Origin: Clytia hemisphaerica
Taxonomy: Eukaryota > Cnidaria > Hydrozoa > Leptothecata > Clytiidae
Assembly (NCBI GenBank): GCA_902728285.1
Contig: CACVBU010000893.1
Coordinates: forward strand, 149,863 to 213,862
Direction of reading: 5' to 3'
DNA length: 64,000 nucleotides
Within the stretch, counting starts at the first letter, position 1. Every line of letters starts with the position of its first letter. Both the position numbers and the translations under genes were made by a program. Positions 1-12,379 of the stretch are shown piece after piece. The notes under the pieces were generated by a model. The model was not told the DNA's origin. It made no database searches and saw nothing but the letters and a program-made list of their open reading frames with translations.

Positions 1-1636
1 GTACTATATGGACGGCCCCTAAGTAACAACAAAGTTCTATTTGAAACACTAATTTTTTAGCATAAAAGAACCACTTTATATACTGTGCTATCTGCCCAAA
101 TTAGTTTTTGCCAAAATTAAAAATTGGATTTCTCTTCAAAACCACATTTATAAAAAATTCTATTTTATTTAGCTCCTTGCCGAAATAAGTTCTCTCCAAA
201 GTAATTGTATTCCCCAAATTCTTATTTTTTCGCAATTTTTGCCTCTTGCTGATTTCACCATTTTATCTCTCCAATTGTCCCTTTTCGTTAAATAATTGTT
301 TTTCAGTGAAGTGAAAGTAACAAAGATCAAGCATTTTCACTCTTAATTGTTACACAGTCCATAAAGTGTCCATCAATCTTTTCTTTCTTATTATTTAAAC
401 CAGTTAAACATCATAACAGTGGCCAAATGTTTAAGATTAACTTCAACTGACACTGATATGACTGAGCAATGCATTTAGTTATTTAGCATCCTGGAAAACC
501 AGGGCTAACAAATAGTGCAATCTCTCAGAGTTTTTATAGCTCATGCTTATTCCAATCAGCCAATTCGTCACAAAAGCAAGATGCAATGATGATGTTGAGG
601 ACATGATACTTTTCATGTTTTTACACTCAAAAACATTATGTTGTTGTACAAAAATCTGATTGAATTCATCCTACTGCTACTGTCACTATGTTCATCGTTC
701 CCAGCTGTGGTGACATGATATGGGTGGACAATTGGAGTTTACGTTCTTGAGGCTGGATATAAAAATTCTATCAGCTACTTTTTGGATGAGCAGCATCAGC
801 AGAGTCAGCAGCAAAGCATGCATTAGAGCTGTTGAAAATGTTTTATTTATTTTTCACATAGTCTAAAAGTGAGAAAGAAAGCAATAATTTCAAGGTTGAA
901 ATTTCTTTAGATTTGCTGAGTGTGTTTTAACTTAAAGCCAGTTAATTTATAGCTTTAACTGTTTAAGACCAGTTCACAGCAGTTTTCTGCACCAACCCTA
1001 AAACTTCACCACAAAAAAATATCCATATCAGAGAGCCAAATTTAAAAAACAGTAATTGATGGATGTTGAGACTTATTGCAAGGCTACTAATTTATTTTGA
1101 GCCAGTAAAAAAACATTAAAAGACAGAGGAAAGCCATTCTCTATTCCAAACACACAGTCATTTTCAACTTGCATTTCCCTTCCAAGTCCAAATCAACATT
1201 ATTTTCTTTTCCCATGCCAAATGGTCATACGGAGAAGAACTATTTACAGCATTTTGATATAAATTATTTTAGTAAGTGTGCTCGCAGCTCGGCTGTACTT
1301 GTCTTCGCAACATATTGCCCACACTCAAGCTGCCAGAGTCCAAAGGTCGAAAAATATCAAGATTCTTGATATTTTCTCTTCTAAAGTACCAGGGCCCTAA
1401 ACGATTCCTCCAATTATACGGTACTGGCCTCTTTAAGTCGCAGAATCGTTTATCGGCCCTGGTTGCGAGGGTGCTCGTTACTTGCACGATAATATCATGG
1501 AAACTTTTTATTTTGGAATCTACATATACTAATTCGCGAGTTTCCACCAAAAAAAGTTAGTTCTAAGAGGTGTATCACAAAAATCATTTTCTAGCCATTT
1601 TTTCGACCTCAGCCGCGCAACTATGTCAGGAGTAGA

Positions 1637-1980
1637 CAGTTAGGCAAATCCTTGAATTTGCAACGTCAAAAACTAAAGTAACTAAAGTAACACGAATACT
1701 CGTTGCAAATACACTGAGCAGAGATTTATCAAAACTATTTTGCTTGATTAAAAAAAGATTGAATAGATGGAATTTTTTTCAACAGACAAAATCCCTTTAT
1801 TAACAAATTAAGAATCTTGTAAATAAAAATTGAAAAACCCCTTTATCTTCATTTTCCCCTGTTTTCACTTTAAAGTTAAAATTTGAGTATTTGCCTAACG
1901 TGTTCTAGCTCATTTGCACAGTGTCGGGAAAAAGCGTTGCAAATGCACACTGCGTGCAAATGCAAGGATTTGCCTAACTG
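1637..1980. mobile_element. MITE-like inverted-repeat element
   Basis: The ends are inverted copies of CAGTTAGGCAAATCCTTG, at the left from 1637 and at the right ending at 1980. The interior is AT-rich and carries further CGTTGCAAATGCAC-like motifs near both ends. No target duplication is clear and there is no coding sequence. The 1.6 kb to its left shows nothing I can call a gene. Confidence 0.6.
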
Positions 1981-2114
1981 GTAATGCTCTGCATTAATCT
2001 CCTATCCGTACCAATAAGTCTGTAAGTAATCCCAATCATATTGATCTTGAGGGCCTTGATTTTAGAATGCCTCAAATATAATGGGCTCTTCCAGTGCAGT
2101 TTTAGTCCATTACT

Positions 2115-2320
2115 CCTAGTGGATGACATGGAATTTCAGTAGCAAAAAGTTTGGGAAAAAAAATTGCGGAATTTCCGTTGCAAAATCCAAAAATTCCCAA
2201 AAATATCACAGAATTCCGATACTTTGGCCACAATATTAGGTGAAATTTATGGAATTCTGATACCTTTTGCTGAAAATTTTGTAACAAATTTTTATTTTTA
2301 AAATTGTGTCATCCACTAGG
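2115..2320. mobile_element. Short MITE, TIR CCTAGTGGATGACA
   Basis: A 206-bp unit is bounded by perfect 14-bp inverted repeats CCTAGTGGATGACA. The interior has repeated GGAATTTC/GGAATTC-like words. No target-site duplication is obvious. The small open frame on the minus strand inside it looks like chance. Confidence 0.6.
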
Positions 2321-2446
2321 GGATAATGCTTTTTTTATGCAATGGCCCAATATCAGGACTGACTACCTAATTTTAGGACTCTCCTATATGCTTGCGAGAG
2401 TCCTGTCATTAAATCTCATCTTTTTGTAATGTTTTTTTAGGACCAC

Positions 2447-3404
2447 ACTGCCGTCCTTTGGTAAAAATACGTATGTGACACTCAAAGTCAATACAAAAAA
2501 CGCCAGAAATGACCAAAACTTTTTGGAGTTCGTATGTTTTGATACAGTTGGTCTTAAAGGATGTTTTTTGCACAGATCGACTCAGTTAGTATATGTAATC
2601 ACATGATAACGAGTGCAATTTGAGATTAATTGCACGAGTGTTTTTTTTTGTTATTAATTTTCCGAGTCCGAAAGGACGAGGAAAATTCGAAACAAAAAAA
2701 TCACGAGTGCAATTTTCGAATTGTACGAGTTATCATGTGATTACGAGCTAATCGCACAATCGGTTTCACTGCTTTTTCCCTGTTAAGAAAATAAATTACA
2801 CTGAAAGTTTTATATTTTTGATATTTTTCTCTTCTCTTTATGTTTTTCTCTTTATTGCTGTTTATAGATTTTCTTTCTCACAAAATTAATTTCGAATGCA
2901 AATTAGAACGTTCGATAAAAAAAATGTAAGAAAAAACATTAAAATCAATTTTGTAAACATTGGTCAGTCACTGAAGAGTGTGATTAACGATTAATTGCTC
3001 TCTACAGGATGCAATTAACGATTAATTGCTCTCTTTGAAGGGGCGCCAAATGAGAAAAAATAACTAATCGTGCGATTACTGTTAAAAACTGTTACTTATG
3101 TCTTTTAGAAAAACGTAAAATAGAGCATTTTTTTATTTTTATGTTACATATGTCTATTTTTGCATAACATACGTCCTTTTAAGTCTTTCAGGACGTCATT
3201 TTTTAACAAAGATAGATTGGAGACTTGCCTATGTTTTGTAACATACGTCTTTTTTCCAAAACTGAAGCAAAAAAATGCATTTTCCAATTCGATTCCAGTC
3301 TTAGCAATCAAACCATTCATCCTTGAAAACATAAATTACGCAAAAAAAAAAATGTTTTAAAAAATTTGTCACATACGTCTTTTTACCAAAAAATGGCAGC
3401 ACAG
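2447..3404. mobile_element. Large inverted-repeat element with nested palindrome
   Basis: About 35 bp near 2447 (CTGCC..TTTGGTAAAAA.ACGTATGTGACA) reappears inverted near 3370-3404, so about 960 bp is bounded by imperfect TIRs. It contains a second, compact palindromic unit starting at 2596, and two near-exact direct copies of a 25-bp word (AATTAACGATTAATTGCTCT core) at about 2985-3035. Probably an element inserted inside another. No coding capacity is seen. Confidence 0.55.
2596..2746. repeat. Imperfect palindrome / foldback unit
   Basis: GTAATCACATGATAAC at the left returns as GTTATCATGTGATTAC at the right, with inner matching blocks (ACGAGTGCAATT, CACGAGTG with an A/T run) converging on a centre near 2670 (CGAGTCCGAAAGGACGAG). 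It could extrude as a hairpin or cruciform about 75 bp per arm. It is most likely a small foldback transposon; no gene is associated. Confidence 0.6.
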
Positions 3405-3433
3405 ACAGTCCAGACAATCTGACAATGTCTGTA

Positions 3434-3702
3434 CACTTTTTTTTTATAAGAACCAGTAAAATTTTCCTGAGGCTCAGCTGTTCTTATTCTTTTGGCAGTT
3501 TGAGCCTCAAATTGTTCTTATCCTGTTCTTATTTTTAGGCTGTAGAGGTATTTTAGTCGTTATACCCAATTTTTACTGCTTTTGCCCCTGAATTGCTTGA
3601 AATTCAGTATTTCAGGCTCAGCACAGCTCAGCATTGTTCTTATTTTTTGGCGATTTTGAGCCTCATTGTTCTTATAAAATTGTTCTCATATAAAAAAAAG
3701 TG
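3434..3702. mobile_element. TA-flanked MITE, TIR CACTTTTTTTTTATAAGAAC
   Basis: The ends are inverted CACTTTTTTTT.ATA sequences, flanked by TA on each side (3432-3433 and 3703-3704), as expected for Tc1/mariner-type insertion. Inside, GAGGCTCA and TTCTTATTCTTTTGGC words recur in both orientations, so the arms pair for much of their length. Confidence 0.6.
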
Positions 3703-5256
3703 TATGTCTGTATGTATATGTCTGTCCAAAAACTTTGGGTAACCTGGAGACTTCAATTGTTCATTTTGCTGAAATTTTGCACACTTGTTCCTTGGTTGAA
3801 TATCTGGGACTGTTTTTTTCATTTTTCAAAAATTTAGATTTTTAGGGCCTGGGGACAAGTATCTGCTATAGTTCAATCTGAACATCTACAATAATTGGGC
3901 CTCTAAATAGTTCGGAAAATACTGAAGTTGAGCCCAGTGCGTTGTGCACATTCAACTATTTGTGATTATGGCCTTACAGGTAAAAACAATAGTTGTTTGG
4001 GAGAATGTGACATTCTTTTGAATTACTAATTTCTCCACAGCAGTTACCTAAAGACAAGATAATCTATCAGGTTTTTACTGGCTGAGGGAAAGTTATATTT
4101 TGATTTGAAATTTAAGTCTTGTTTGAAGTAAAGCTATTTGACACAGTTTTAGGGTTATAATCCTTATAGTTAGATCATTAATAATTACAAAAAGTTTGAA
4201 TACCTCAAAAAAATTTGCTTGCTTCGCTTGCATAAGTTTGACACTTCAATCCAACCAGATCCAACACAATACTGGTAGCATTGTGTACCTTAAGGGAAAA
4301 AATTTTGTGGAACATTAAATTCGACCAATCACAATTATTCTCAGGTTTAATTTTAGAAACTCAAAATTGGTCTTTCTACAGCTTTCTAGGGCAAAATAGA
4401 CTTTTTAAACAAAAGTTTTTTCCCTTACTAAGGTTGCTGTGTAAAACAAATCTTTATGAAACAACCCTAGTAACTACAGAGTAACTATTGTATAATTATG
4501 TTCAACTGCTTAATCAACAGTAGATTTACTAAACATGCTTTTTTTGTAGTAGCTGGTTGCTCCAATGAATCTGGAAACTCCAATGGGTCTGGAAGCTCCA
4601 ATGGTTCTTATAGTGGTGGTTTTGGTCAGCTTTCTATAGAAAGATCTTTGGCTATTGCAAATGAATTCAAAACTGCATTTCCAGGAATGTCTAAAGAAAA
4701 GAGTGGAAAAGAACTACAACTGAAGCTGAAAAACACTCGCTTTAAACGCAATGATCCTTATAACACAACAAAACCCTCCAAGAAAGATGCTACATGGACA
4801 CATTCTTTTATTTGTCTGAGTCAACCTGAAGAGTTCACCCCAGATCAAGAACAAACAAATAGTTTAAACAAAGCTGGTCTTGGGTAAAAAAAAGTTGTTT
4901 TTAACAAAGAAGGGAATCACATGCATATCAAGGATGTGTTAGAAGAACATTTTCCTAGGTAATATTCTTTGCTTATATTTTGGTTCAAAACACTTTGATG
5001 ATAATTTTCAAACATTTATGAAAATTTTAGTAAACTGTAGTATTAAGATTTTATCAGTTTATTACAGATTATTACATTATCACTGACATTTATTGAAAGA
5101 GCCACTGTGAAAAATACATCTCAAAAAAGCTATTAGAATAATTTTTGAATAAAAACAGCAGGGTGCAGTTGTTGGTACCAGACATGGCAATTAGCACTGA
5201 TGGTTCCTATTTGATTTTTGGATTTTGCCGTCAGTACATTCAGTTAGTACCTTGTG

Positions 5257-5798
5257 CAGGGGGGGGGGTGAAGCAGTTAGTACAAGACATCATGCCTACT
5301 AACTGCTTTCTCGGAAGAAGTTAGTAACACCACCACCTTGGTACACTTAGTACAGTTAGTACTAACTGAATTTAGCCTTGAAAAAGGCTTTTGACCTTCA
5401 TAAATTCAATAAAATCAAATAAAATAAAATTTAATATCTTTAAAATTGATTCAATTTTCCATAGCTTTCAATAGGAAAAAACAACATTTTAGAAAATCAA
5501 ATTTCTATTGCAACCAGCAAATTGTTTTTAAGATTTTAAAAAAAAATTTCGAAAATTTGAAAAAAAAATATACTTCCCAAAAAATTTTTTTGGTAAAATA
5601 TGGTCTTTTTTTTTAATTTTCTCACAAAATCCTATTTTTTACACAGTTAGTACCAAAATTTGGCAAATTTTTAGCAGGGGACCACCCTTTTTTGCAGTTA
5701 GTACACCTGAGTACTAAGTGATTTTATCCAATTCATATGGCACACCACCACGGTACTAACCGGCATGATGTCTTGTACTAACTGCTTCACCCCCCCTG
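5257..5798. mobile_element. hAT-like MITE, copy A (CAGGGG..CCCCTG ends)
   Basis: The element begins CAGGGGGG and ends CCCCCCTG, with inverted blocks GTGAAGCAGTTAGTACAAG next to each end. It is flanked by a direct repeat CCTTGTG (5250-5256 and 5799-5805). GTTAGTAC words recur throughout. CAGGG ends and a 7-8 bp duplication suit a non-autonomous hAT element. It lies in the first intron of the HECT pseudogene. Copies B (30210) and C (7949) share the layout. Confidence 0.7.
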
Positions 5799-6866
5799 CC
5801 TTGTGGGTACTATCTGCTGTTACTATCCGCTGTAATGGGGTTGTGTTTTATAAATTTCAACCTAATTAAATGGTACTTTTGGGGTACTAACTGTTAAAAA
5901 AGGCTAGTCTTATCTATAACAAAACCTTAAAGAAACTAATTTTTTTGCAGTAATTAATTTTAGTGGTACTAGTACCTGCAAAAATTAGTTCCCTAAGATA
6001 AGCCTCATTTGTTTTACTCTCCAGACTTACCAAATCAGCTTGAATATGAAATCCCATGTCAAAGATTGCTCGTTTTAAAACTGCTAACTTTTTGTTTTAT
6101 TGCCGCAGCACTGCAACGTCTACTTAGCTAACCTTTCACTTCCAGATTGAACCAACTGCTAAGAATATCTCACCCTTGGCCAAAAATTTTTATTCTTTAA
6201 AAAAATTTAATACAGTATTTGAAATTATACTATTTTAAGATTTTGATGTCATTCATCTTTCAGATTGAAATCCCAAAATGGGGCATTCGAGTTGCGCAAG
6301 GCAACATTTGGTGGAGTTGGCTCCCGACCATTAACAGCATTTTCCTCAACCTCTCGTGGATATAGCGTAACAGGACTTAAAGAAGAAGCAAAGTCCTCAA
6401 CTGTATACGTTGTACCGTTGAATTGTCATATATCGACAGAACCCTTGAAGGAGGAAGATCTCCAAGATTCTTCAGATGTAGAATTTGTTATTTGTAACGC
6501 ATGCAGAAGAAAAATACCTCTTCTAACTTTTAAAGACCATAAAGACTTATGCCAAATAGGTAAGTTTTCTTTAACTAAAAAGTTTAGCCTTGCTATTTCC
6601 ACATGAGATCTATTTTATTCATTTTCACCAATTTTTAGAGTTTCTGAAAGCTTATTTGTGAAATTAGATCCATTCCAGTCCATTCAAAGCTTTTTCAAAG
6701 CAGTGCTCCCCTTTTCAAAAACAGCATTTTCCAAAGTTTTTAGTCCAAAAATTTAATCTTGTACCTATCTTACTATAATAAATGGATTTATGAAAAATGT
6801 AACGCTACAGTCCAGTGGATATATATTATAATATATAAGGAATAAATATGAAAAAACCTACTCATC

Positions 6867-6975
6867 CATAGTTTGCAGAGGGGTATGAACCCCCCTAGGT
6901 ATATTTTATCCCCCTACATACCCACTCCCCCTTTTGAAATGAAACCTTTATCTCCCCCTTCTTTTTTGCAAAATG
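6867..6975 (+). mobile_element. Fragment of the CATAGTTTGCA MITE family
   Basis: This starts CATAGTTTGCAGAGGGGTA and continues with runs of CCCCC, matching the left end of the complete copy at 24910-25308 for about 100 bp. The right half is not seen here, so the copy is truncated. It lies in an intron of the HECT pseudogene. Confidence 0.6.
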
Positions 6976-7948
6976 CATTTTTAAATTTACCATTTTATCT
7001 TGACGTGTCAAAATTTAAAACATCCGTGCATTGAAGGTTTTTGATAATAATACAGAAAATGATTTTGAAAACTTTGATATAAGGTTGATTGTTCTTACTG
7101 ACATCGATTTATCATGATTGCTTTTTTAGTGATCAATGTAGACGACACAAAAGAGATCCACGAGATGAACCCAATAGAAAGGCTAAAAGAAATGTTTCCA
7201 GACAAACCTGATAATGTACTGGAAGAAGCACTTGAGCAACGTGATGGTGATCTTAACAATACAGTTGCTGATATAATATCTGGTTTGTAATACGTTTTTA
7301 CATTCTCCTATAAGAGCGATTTCACCTAAGAAAAACCCTGCAATTGCTCTCATTTCTTATATGGTCCTATTGCAAAAATTGTTGAACTTTCCTAAAATAT
7401 CCTTTCTTTCAAAGTGTGCTTCTTCAGAAATCCAGAGAAATCTTATCATCTGTATCACCTGTAAAAATCAACTTTTTAGAGGAACCCTGTTCACATGACG
7501 ACGAAGATCCAGTTGTTCTCGAATACCCCAGTATTATATCTCAAGGTAATTTATTATACATTATGTCTCGGTGACGTGCTAAAGCCCTAGGATTAGTGCA
7601 ATTTCCCATCCAAAAATGAATGATAGTCGTCCTCCGTTGTGCCGCATCCCAAGACAAGTTCAACTGTCTTTTCTAGAAAAAGTTTTTCAAGGACTTTTTA
7701 AATTCACCCTTTTGAATTCATTCAACTTAACGTCATATTCATGTTTTCCTTGGTTTTCACTTTAGAAAAGCCTAAGCGACGTATACATTTTGACTTTAGG
7801 GGGGGGGTGATAGAAAGGAAAGGTGTTTTGGAAATAGGCAGGCCATTTCATAAATTACAGTAATCAGGGGGCTGGACAATAAGAAGGGATGATTAACTTT
7901 TCATTTCTTTTGTTAAATTTTCATTTTTATTTAAACATGATAATGAAG

Positions 7949-8469
7949 AAGGGGGGTAGGTAGTAAAATCTCAGACATATATGAGTAGTAAAAGGATTTT
8001 TATGAATGTTTACACACCACCACCCAGATTCTTGGAAGAGGTATTTTACTACCCTGGTAGTTAAGTTTTTTGGGACAATTTGACATAGAGACCACCTATT
8101 TTTTGGTTGCTTTTCGTACCTATTTTACAAAAAACACTAAAAAATCATTATTTTTGTGATGCATTTTTCTCTTACTGCAACAGTTAATGTTTAGCCCTTA
8201 TCTTTTTAATATTTACAAAAAATTTGCAGCAAAGAACTTTTCAACAGAAATTAAAAAAAAAACATACGAAAATAGCTAAAATTAGCAAATTTTACTAGTT
8301 TTTACTACCCAGGTAGTAAAAGTTTTTTAAAGATTGACACTTAGATACCGCCTATTTTGGTATTTTACTATACCCTAGGTAGTAAAAGTTGTTTTCCATT
8401 TTTTATCACACCACCACCGTAGTAAAGGTCATTATTATGTTTGAGATTTTACTACCGACACCCCCCCTG
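7949..8469. mobile_element. hAT-like MITE, copy C
   Basis: Inverted GGTAGTAAAATCTCA blocks lie behind G-run and C-run ends; the right end is CCCCCCCTG, while the left CA appears mutated to AA. The direct repeat AATGAAG flanks it (7942-7948 and 8470-8476). Inner GGTAGTAAAA words match the AGTTAGTAC-rich interior of copies A and B in style. It sits in an intron of the HECT pseudogene. Confidence 0.6.
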
Positions 8470-10520
8470 AATGAAGTTTTTGTGTTGTTTTTGCTCCTGC
8501 AGTGCCAAAATTGTTATAAGTAAGGTGGTATTTTGAGTAAATTTGGTAAACTGTAGGGGTAGAATGTGTGGGTTTCTCTAGTCGAAAAAACAGAGGAGAA
8601 TTTTCCTTGGAAGAAAACCATATACATAAAATATCACCATATCGAGACAGTCGAGACCTCTAATTATCCTGCTCCGTTCTCTTTTAGATAACGATCATAG
8701 ATGCACTCCAGAAGCATCCCTTTCGTTAATCCAGCGGAGGATATCAGGTGAAGAATTCAAACTTAAAGTAGACGAGGAAGATGTTTTTGCTGATGCACTG
8801 ACTCTATATAAAGATGGTGATTTTGATCCGTGTAAACCATATTTTGTGCGATTTAATGGGCAACCAGGTATAGACCAAGGTGGTGTCATGAAACAATATT
8901 TTGCTGGTATTTTTACACAAATGGTTACTGGTGCAGATGGATTGAAACCTATATTCGAAGGAGAACCTGGTTATCTATTACCTGTGTACGACTCGTCATT
9001 GATATCCTCCAAAATGATGGAATATACAGGCAAGATATTTGCACACGGTATTGCCATGGCAAGCACTGGTCCAAGACTTTTTTCAAAAGTAATATTCAAT
9101 TACCTTTGTACTGGTGAGTTGGATTATACACTGGTTTCTCTAAATGACGCAACATCGAAGACCCGTCACTTTGTTCAAGAGGTAAGTTTAGAGAAAAAAT
9201 TAAGTCTCGCTGCAACACGTGAGATTGCTGACTCGCAAAATTAAATCCACGTCGTAAAATTTTTGATTATTTTTATTTTATTTTTTTCGTTAGATGAAAC
9301 GTCAAAATCTGACAAAAAGTAGCTATTTTCAGGCTCATTTGCGAAATTAAATCCACGAAAAATTTTTCATATCGCTGACTCACGAAATCAAATCCACAAA
9401 AAGTTTTTTTTTTAATCCGATTAAAAGTATATGGAAGTTTGGTTTATCTATTCCCGAACCGGAACGCGGATATCGTGATTGGCTCTCGGGCCTCGCGCGT
9501 TTGCAGCATCGCAACGGAACCTCCAGTGCGCAATTTAAACTTCGTTAACATTTTGATCTTGAGATATCAAGCAAGACTAAAATTACTTACATTAATCATA
9601 GTTTTCGCCCAAGTTATATCATTCGTATCATCATTATTCGAAACAAAAAGGTTAAAACTGCTCACGAGCAAAGAAACAAAAGATTACAACAGTTTTCTGT
9701 ACGACGTTTCGACAGCTTACGTGTCTTTCTCAAGTGATTTTTTTCGAATGCAACACCCCTATTTTACTTGACAAAGTTTGAAAATTTCTAAGCAATAAAA
9801 GATAGTTACACTTGGGAAATAAAAAATGACAAGACAATGGGAAATAAGAAAATTCGTATCATTATTGTATCATTCGTTCACTAAAAAAAAGCTCTTGTCA
9901 ATTTTTTTTTGAAATTATTCAACAAAATAACAACGAAAATGGCGTTTCCAGCTATTGTCAAAATAAATTTATTTAATTCATCTGTTGCTATTTCAGTTGG
10001 AAAATCTTGATTCAAATGAAATATCCGGAGAACTTGTTGAAGTTTGTGAAGAAGCAGGCATTACCATTTCAATCACAGTAAGTTGAAATTTTCTAGCCTT
10101 TCTGCTGCCTTTATCAGCGCATATTTACCTTACTCTTAGGTTTCAAATAAACGGAGGATTTGAGCAAATATAAATCCTAATAAGGTCGGGGGTTGAAAAT
10201 TTTCGAAAAATTGACAAGCTGGGGCCGTTCATTCAGGTTCATTTGGAACCTAAGAGTAGTTAGGTAAGTAGTTAGGTACACATATAGGTACACGTTTTTG
10301 CTCGTGTTAATATTCGTATTCAGGCCAATTCTCTCTCAAACTTGAAGCTATTTTTTATAATCAAATCGAATATTCACTGAAGTAATAATATTCGTGTTTT
10401 GCTGAATTTAATTTTGTGGATTTGTCGAAAAAATTAGAGCTCTCCATAAATTTTCATTTTTTATTGCTCTCTGATGTAAGACAAGATATAATTGAAAGTA
10501 ATACATTGTTGGAAAGATAG

Positions 10521-10984
10521 GGAGTGGTCAGAAAGTATCTACTAGGGGGTGTGGAGGATTCTAGGGGGAGGGGGGTGTTCCAAAATTTTTTCGAGGATTT
10601 AGAGGGGGCTCCAAATTTTTTTAGAGGTTTTATGGAGGGGGTTCCAATTTTTTTTGGGTAGCTCAAGAGAAAATATAGGAAGTCTAATTTCATAGTTTTA
10701 CGTTTCAAGATTTCAAAAAAATTTTGGCATGGCGGCCGACAACTCATAATTGATTTTATTGGATTTATGTACATGTCATATTGGCATTATTTGGGCATCA
10801 TATAGCCTTGTCCGCATCTTTATGAATTCTTTTTCGTGTAAAAATTTCTCTCGTAGGGGGGGGGGGGAGTGTGAAAAAATATTGGACCTTTTGCGAAATT
10901 TTTTTGCAGGTTAGGGGAGGGGGTGCGAAATTATTTTTCAAAATATCCTCCACTCCCCCCTAGTAGATACTTTCTGACCACTCC
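10521..10984. mobile_element. MITE with 29-bp perfect TIRs
   Basis: GGAGTGGTCAGAAAGTATCT followed by ACTAGGGGG is repeated inverted at the right end. The interior is a series of G-rich lines (AGGGGG..TTCCAA.TTTTTT) on the same strand. No target duplication is clear. It lies in the intron before the last HECT exon. The open frame on the minus strand inside it is a repeat product. Confidence 0.7.
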
Positions 10985-12379
10985 GTAACTTTCAAGTGGA
11001 TTATTTATAATATTGAAAAATTTGTGAAAAGTAAAAACTGGGTCAAAAGTCTTGGATTTTCACTTTTCTAAAACTTCGAACTTCGCTGTTTTTAAATTGT
11101 TTTTTATATCTCTTTAGGAAAACTTAGGGTCCAAAGTAGGGCATTTTTAAAATTAGCTGGCATTAAAATGACAAATGTGAATAACTTTTGATAGGATTTA
11201 AATTATATAGAATTATGACCCGTTTACATGAATTTTCGGTACGGTCTGAGCTCTAGTCTGAGATCTAATTTTTTTCTTTCAATTCCAACTTCTTGCAGCC
11301 AGAAAACAAAGCAATGATATCAGAGCAACTGGTCATCCACGACATTTGTTGAAAAAGAAAGGTAATGCTGGATCAGTTAAGGAATGGTTTAAAACTTAAA
11401 TATCTTAGATGAGATGCAAAAGTATCAAGAATTCTACGAAAGATTTTTTGTTCCAACGAAAACAACACCCGAAGACGTCCTAAACGTGATTAAATTTAAA
11501 CAAAACCATGAAGATCTTCCAGCAGCAAAGCATTTGATTAAGTTCATCAAAGAAAGTAACCCGCAAGATATTGCACAGTTTACATCATTCACTCTTGCAA
11601 CACAGGTCCTTTTACCGAGTACCAAAATACTTGTAAATGTCGACAAAAATTTTTGCAGCAATACTTGCTTCCATAAACTAACCATCGCCGATATGGATGA
11701 CTATGGTAAATTTAAAGTTTCTCTCCAGGCAGCAATGAAGCCTGGAAAGAAATCCTTCACTATGGCTTGATAGCAGTCAATTTTACTTGAACATTTAGCA
11801 TATGTACGTTGGTATTAAACATTAAACCATTCAAGTATTTTTTCTTTGTTTCACGTTCTTCTGTTCTTTCTACTCCCTCTTAATATGACTCGAGTAAATC
11901 ATCAAACGTATCAAAACTCTTTGTTTTAATTTTTTTTTTCTTGACAATTATGTTTTAAGGTTGTACGGTTGGAATGATAAAGTGGTTAAAAATGAAAGAT
12001 TTTGTTTAAAATATGTTTAAAATCCATGCCTCTTTTGGTCGCTTTTTATCTTTGCCTCAAGATAACATCTTAAGTTTTTGTTTTTTAACATGTAAATATT
12101 TGCCTCAAGATAACTACTTAATTTTTGGTTTTGTTAACATGTAAATAATTTTATCCGATAGTTTATTTTTTTAAAGAGACTATCAATAGACGTTCTTCAA
12201 TTTATATCATGTATCCACATTCGTTTTGATTAGTTTAAAGGTCGTTTTCGAATGCAGTGAACTTTGCAACTTTATAAAAGGTGTACAAACTTTGGCGAGC
12301 AGAAACTTTCGAATTTTGGCCTTTTTCGCGAAAGTAAATGTCTTAGAAAATTCTTAACAGAGTGATTCGCGAAAGTTTA

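Larger units (their letters stand above)
4550..11770 (+). pseudogene. C2HC finger-CUE-HECT (G2E3-like) gene, probably a decayed copy
   Basis: Exons: 4550-4958, 6264-6559, 7130-7282, 7480-7545, 8688-9181, 9997-10077, 11299-11770; phases agree at every junction. In order it encodes a Ser/Gly-rich start, a C2HC finger (CNAC..H..C, about 6500-6552), a CUE/UBA-like helix set (LKEMFPDKPDNVLEEAL), and a HECT-like domain (FNGQPGIDQGGVMKQYF onward). The C-lobe keeps NTCFHKL, where the Cys fits the ubiquitin-thioester cysteine, and ends in SFTMA. Such proteins resemble HECT ligases near vertebrate G2E3 that are expanded in fish and cnidarians. Three lesions break it: in-frame TAA at 4885-4887, in-frame TGA at 11350-11352, and one extra base near 11407. 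Family-like residues continue in frame beyond each stop, so I read these as decay or sequence errors, not exon ends. An upstream first exon was not found. Confidence 0.72.

Noticed and set aside
9439-9771. Plus-strand 110-codon frame
   Set aside because: It lies in the intron between HECT exons ending at 9181 and starting at 9997; no similarity and no splice support.
11362-11408. A 47-bp GT..AG intron in the last HECT exon
   Set aside because: The bases encode expected family residues in frame with the upstream sequence, and splicing them out does not restore the upstream frame; a frameshift explains the data better.
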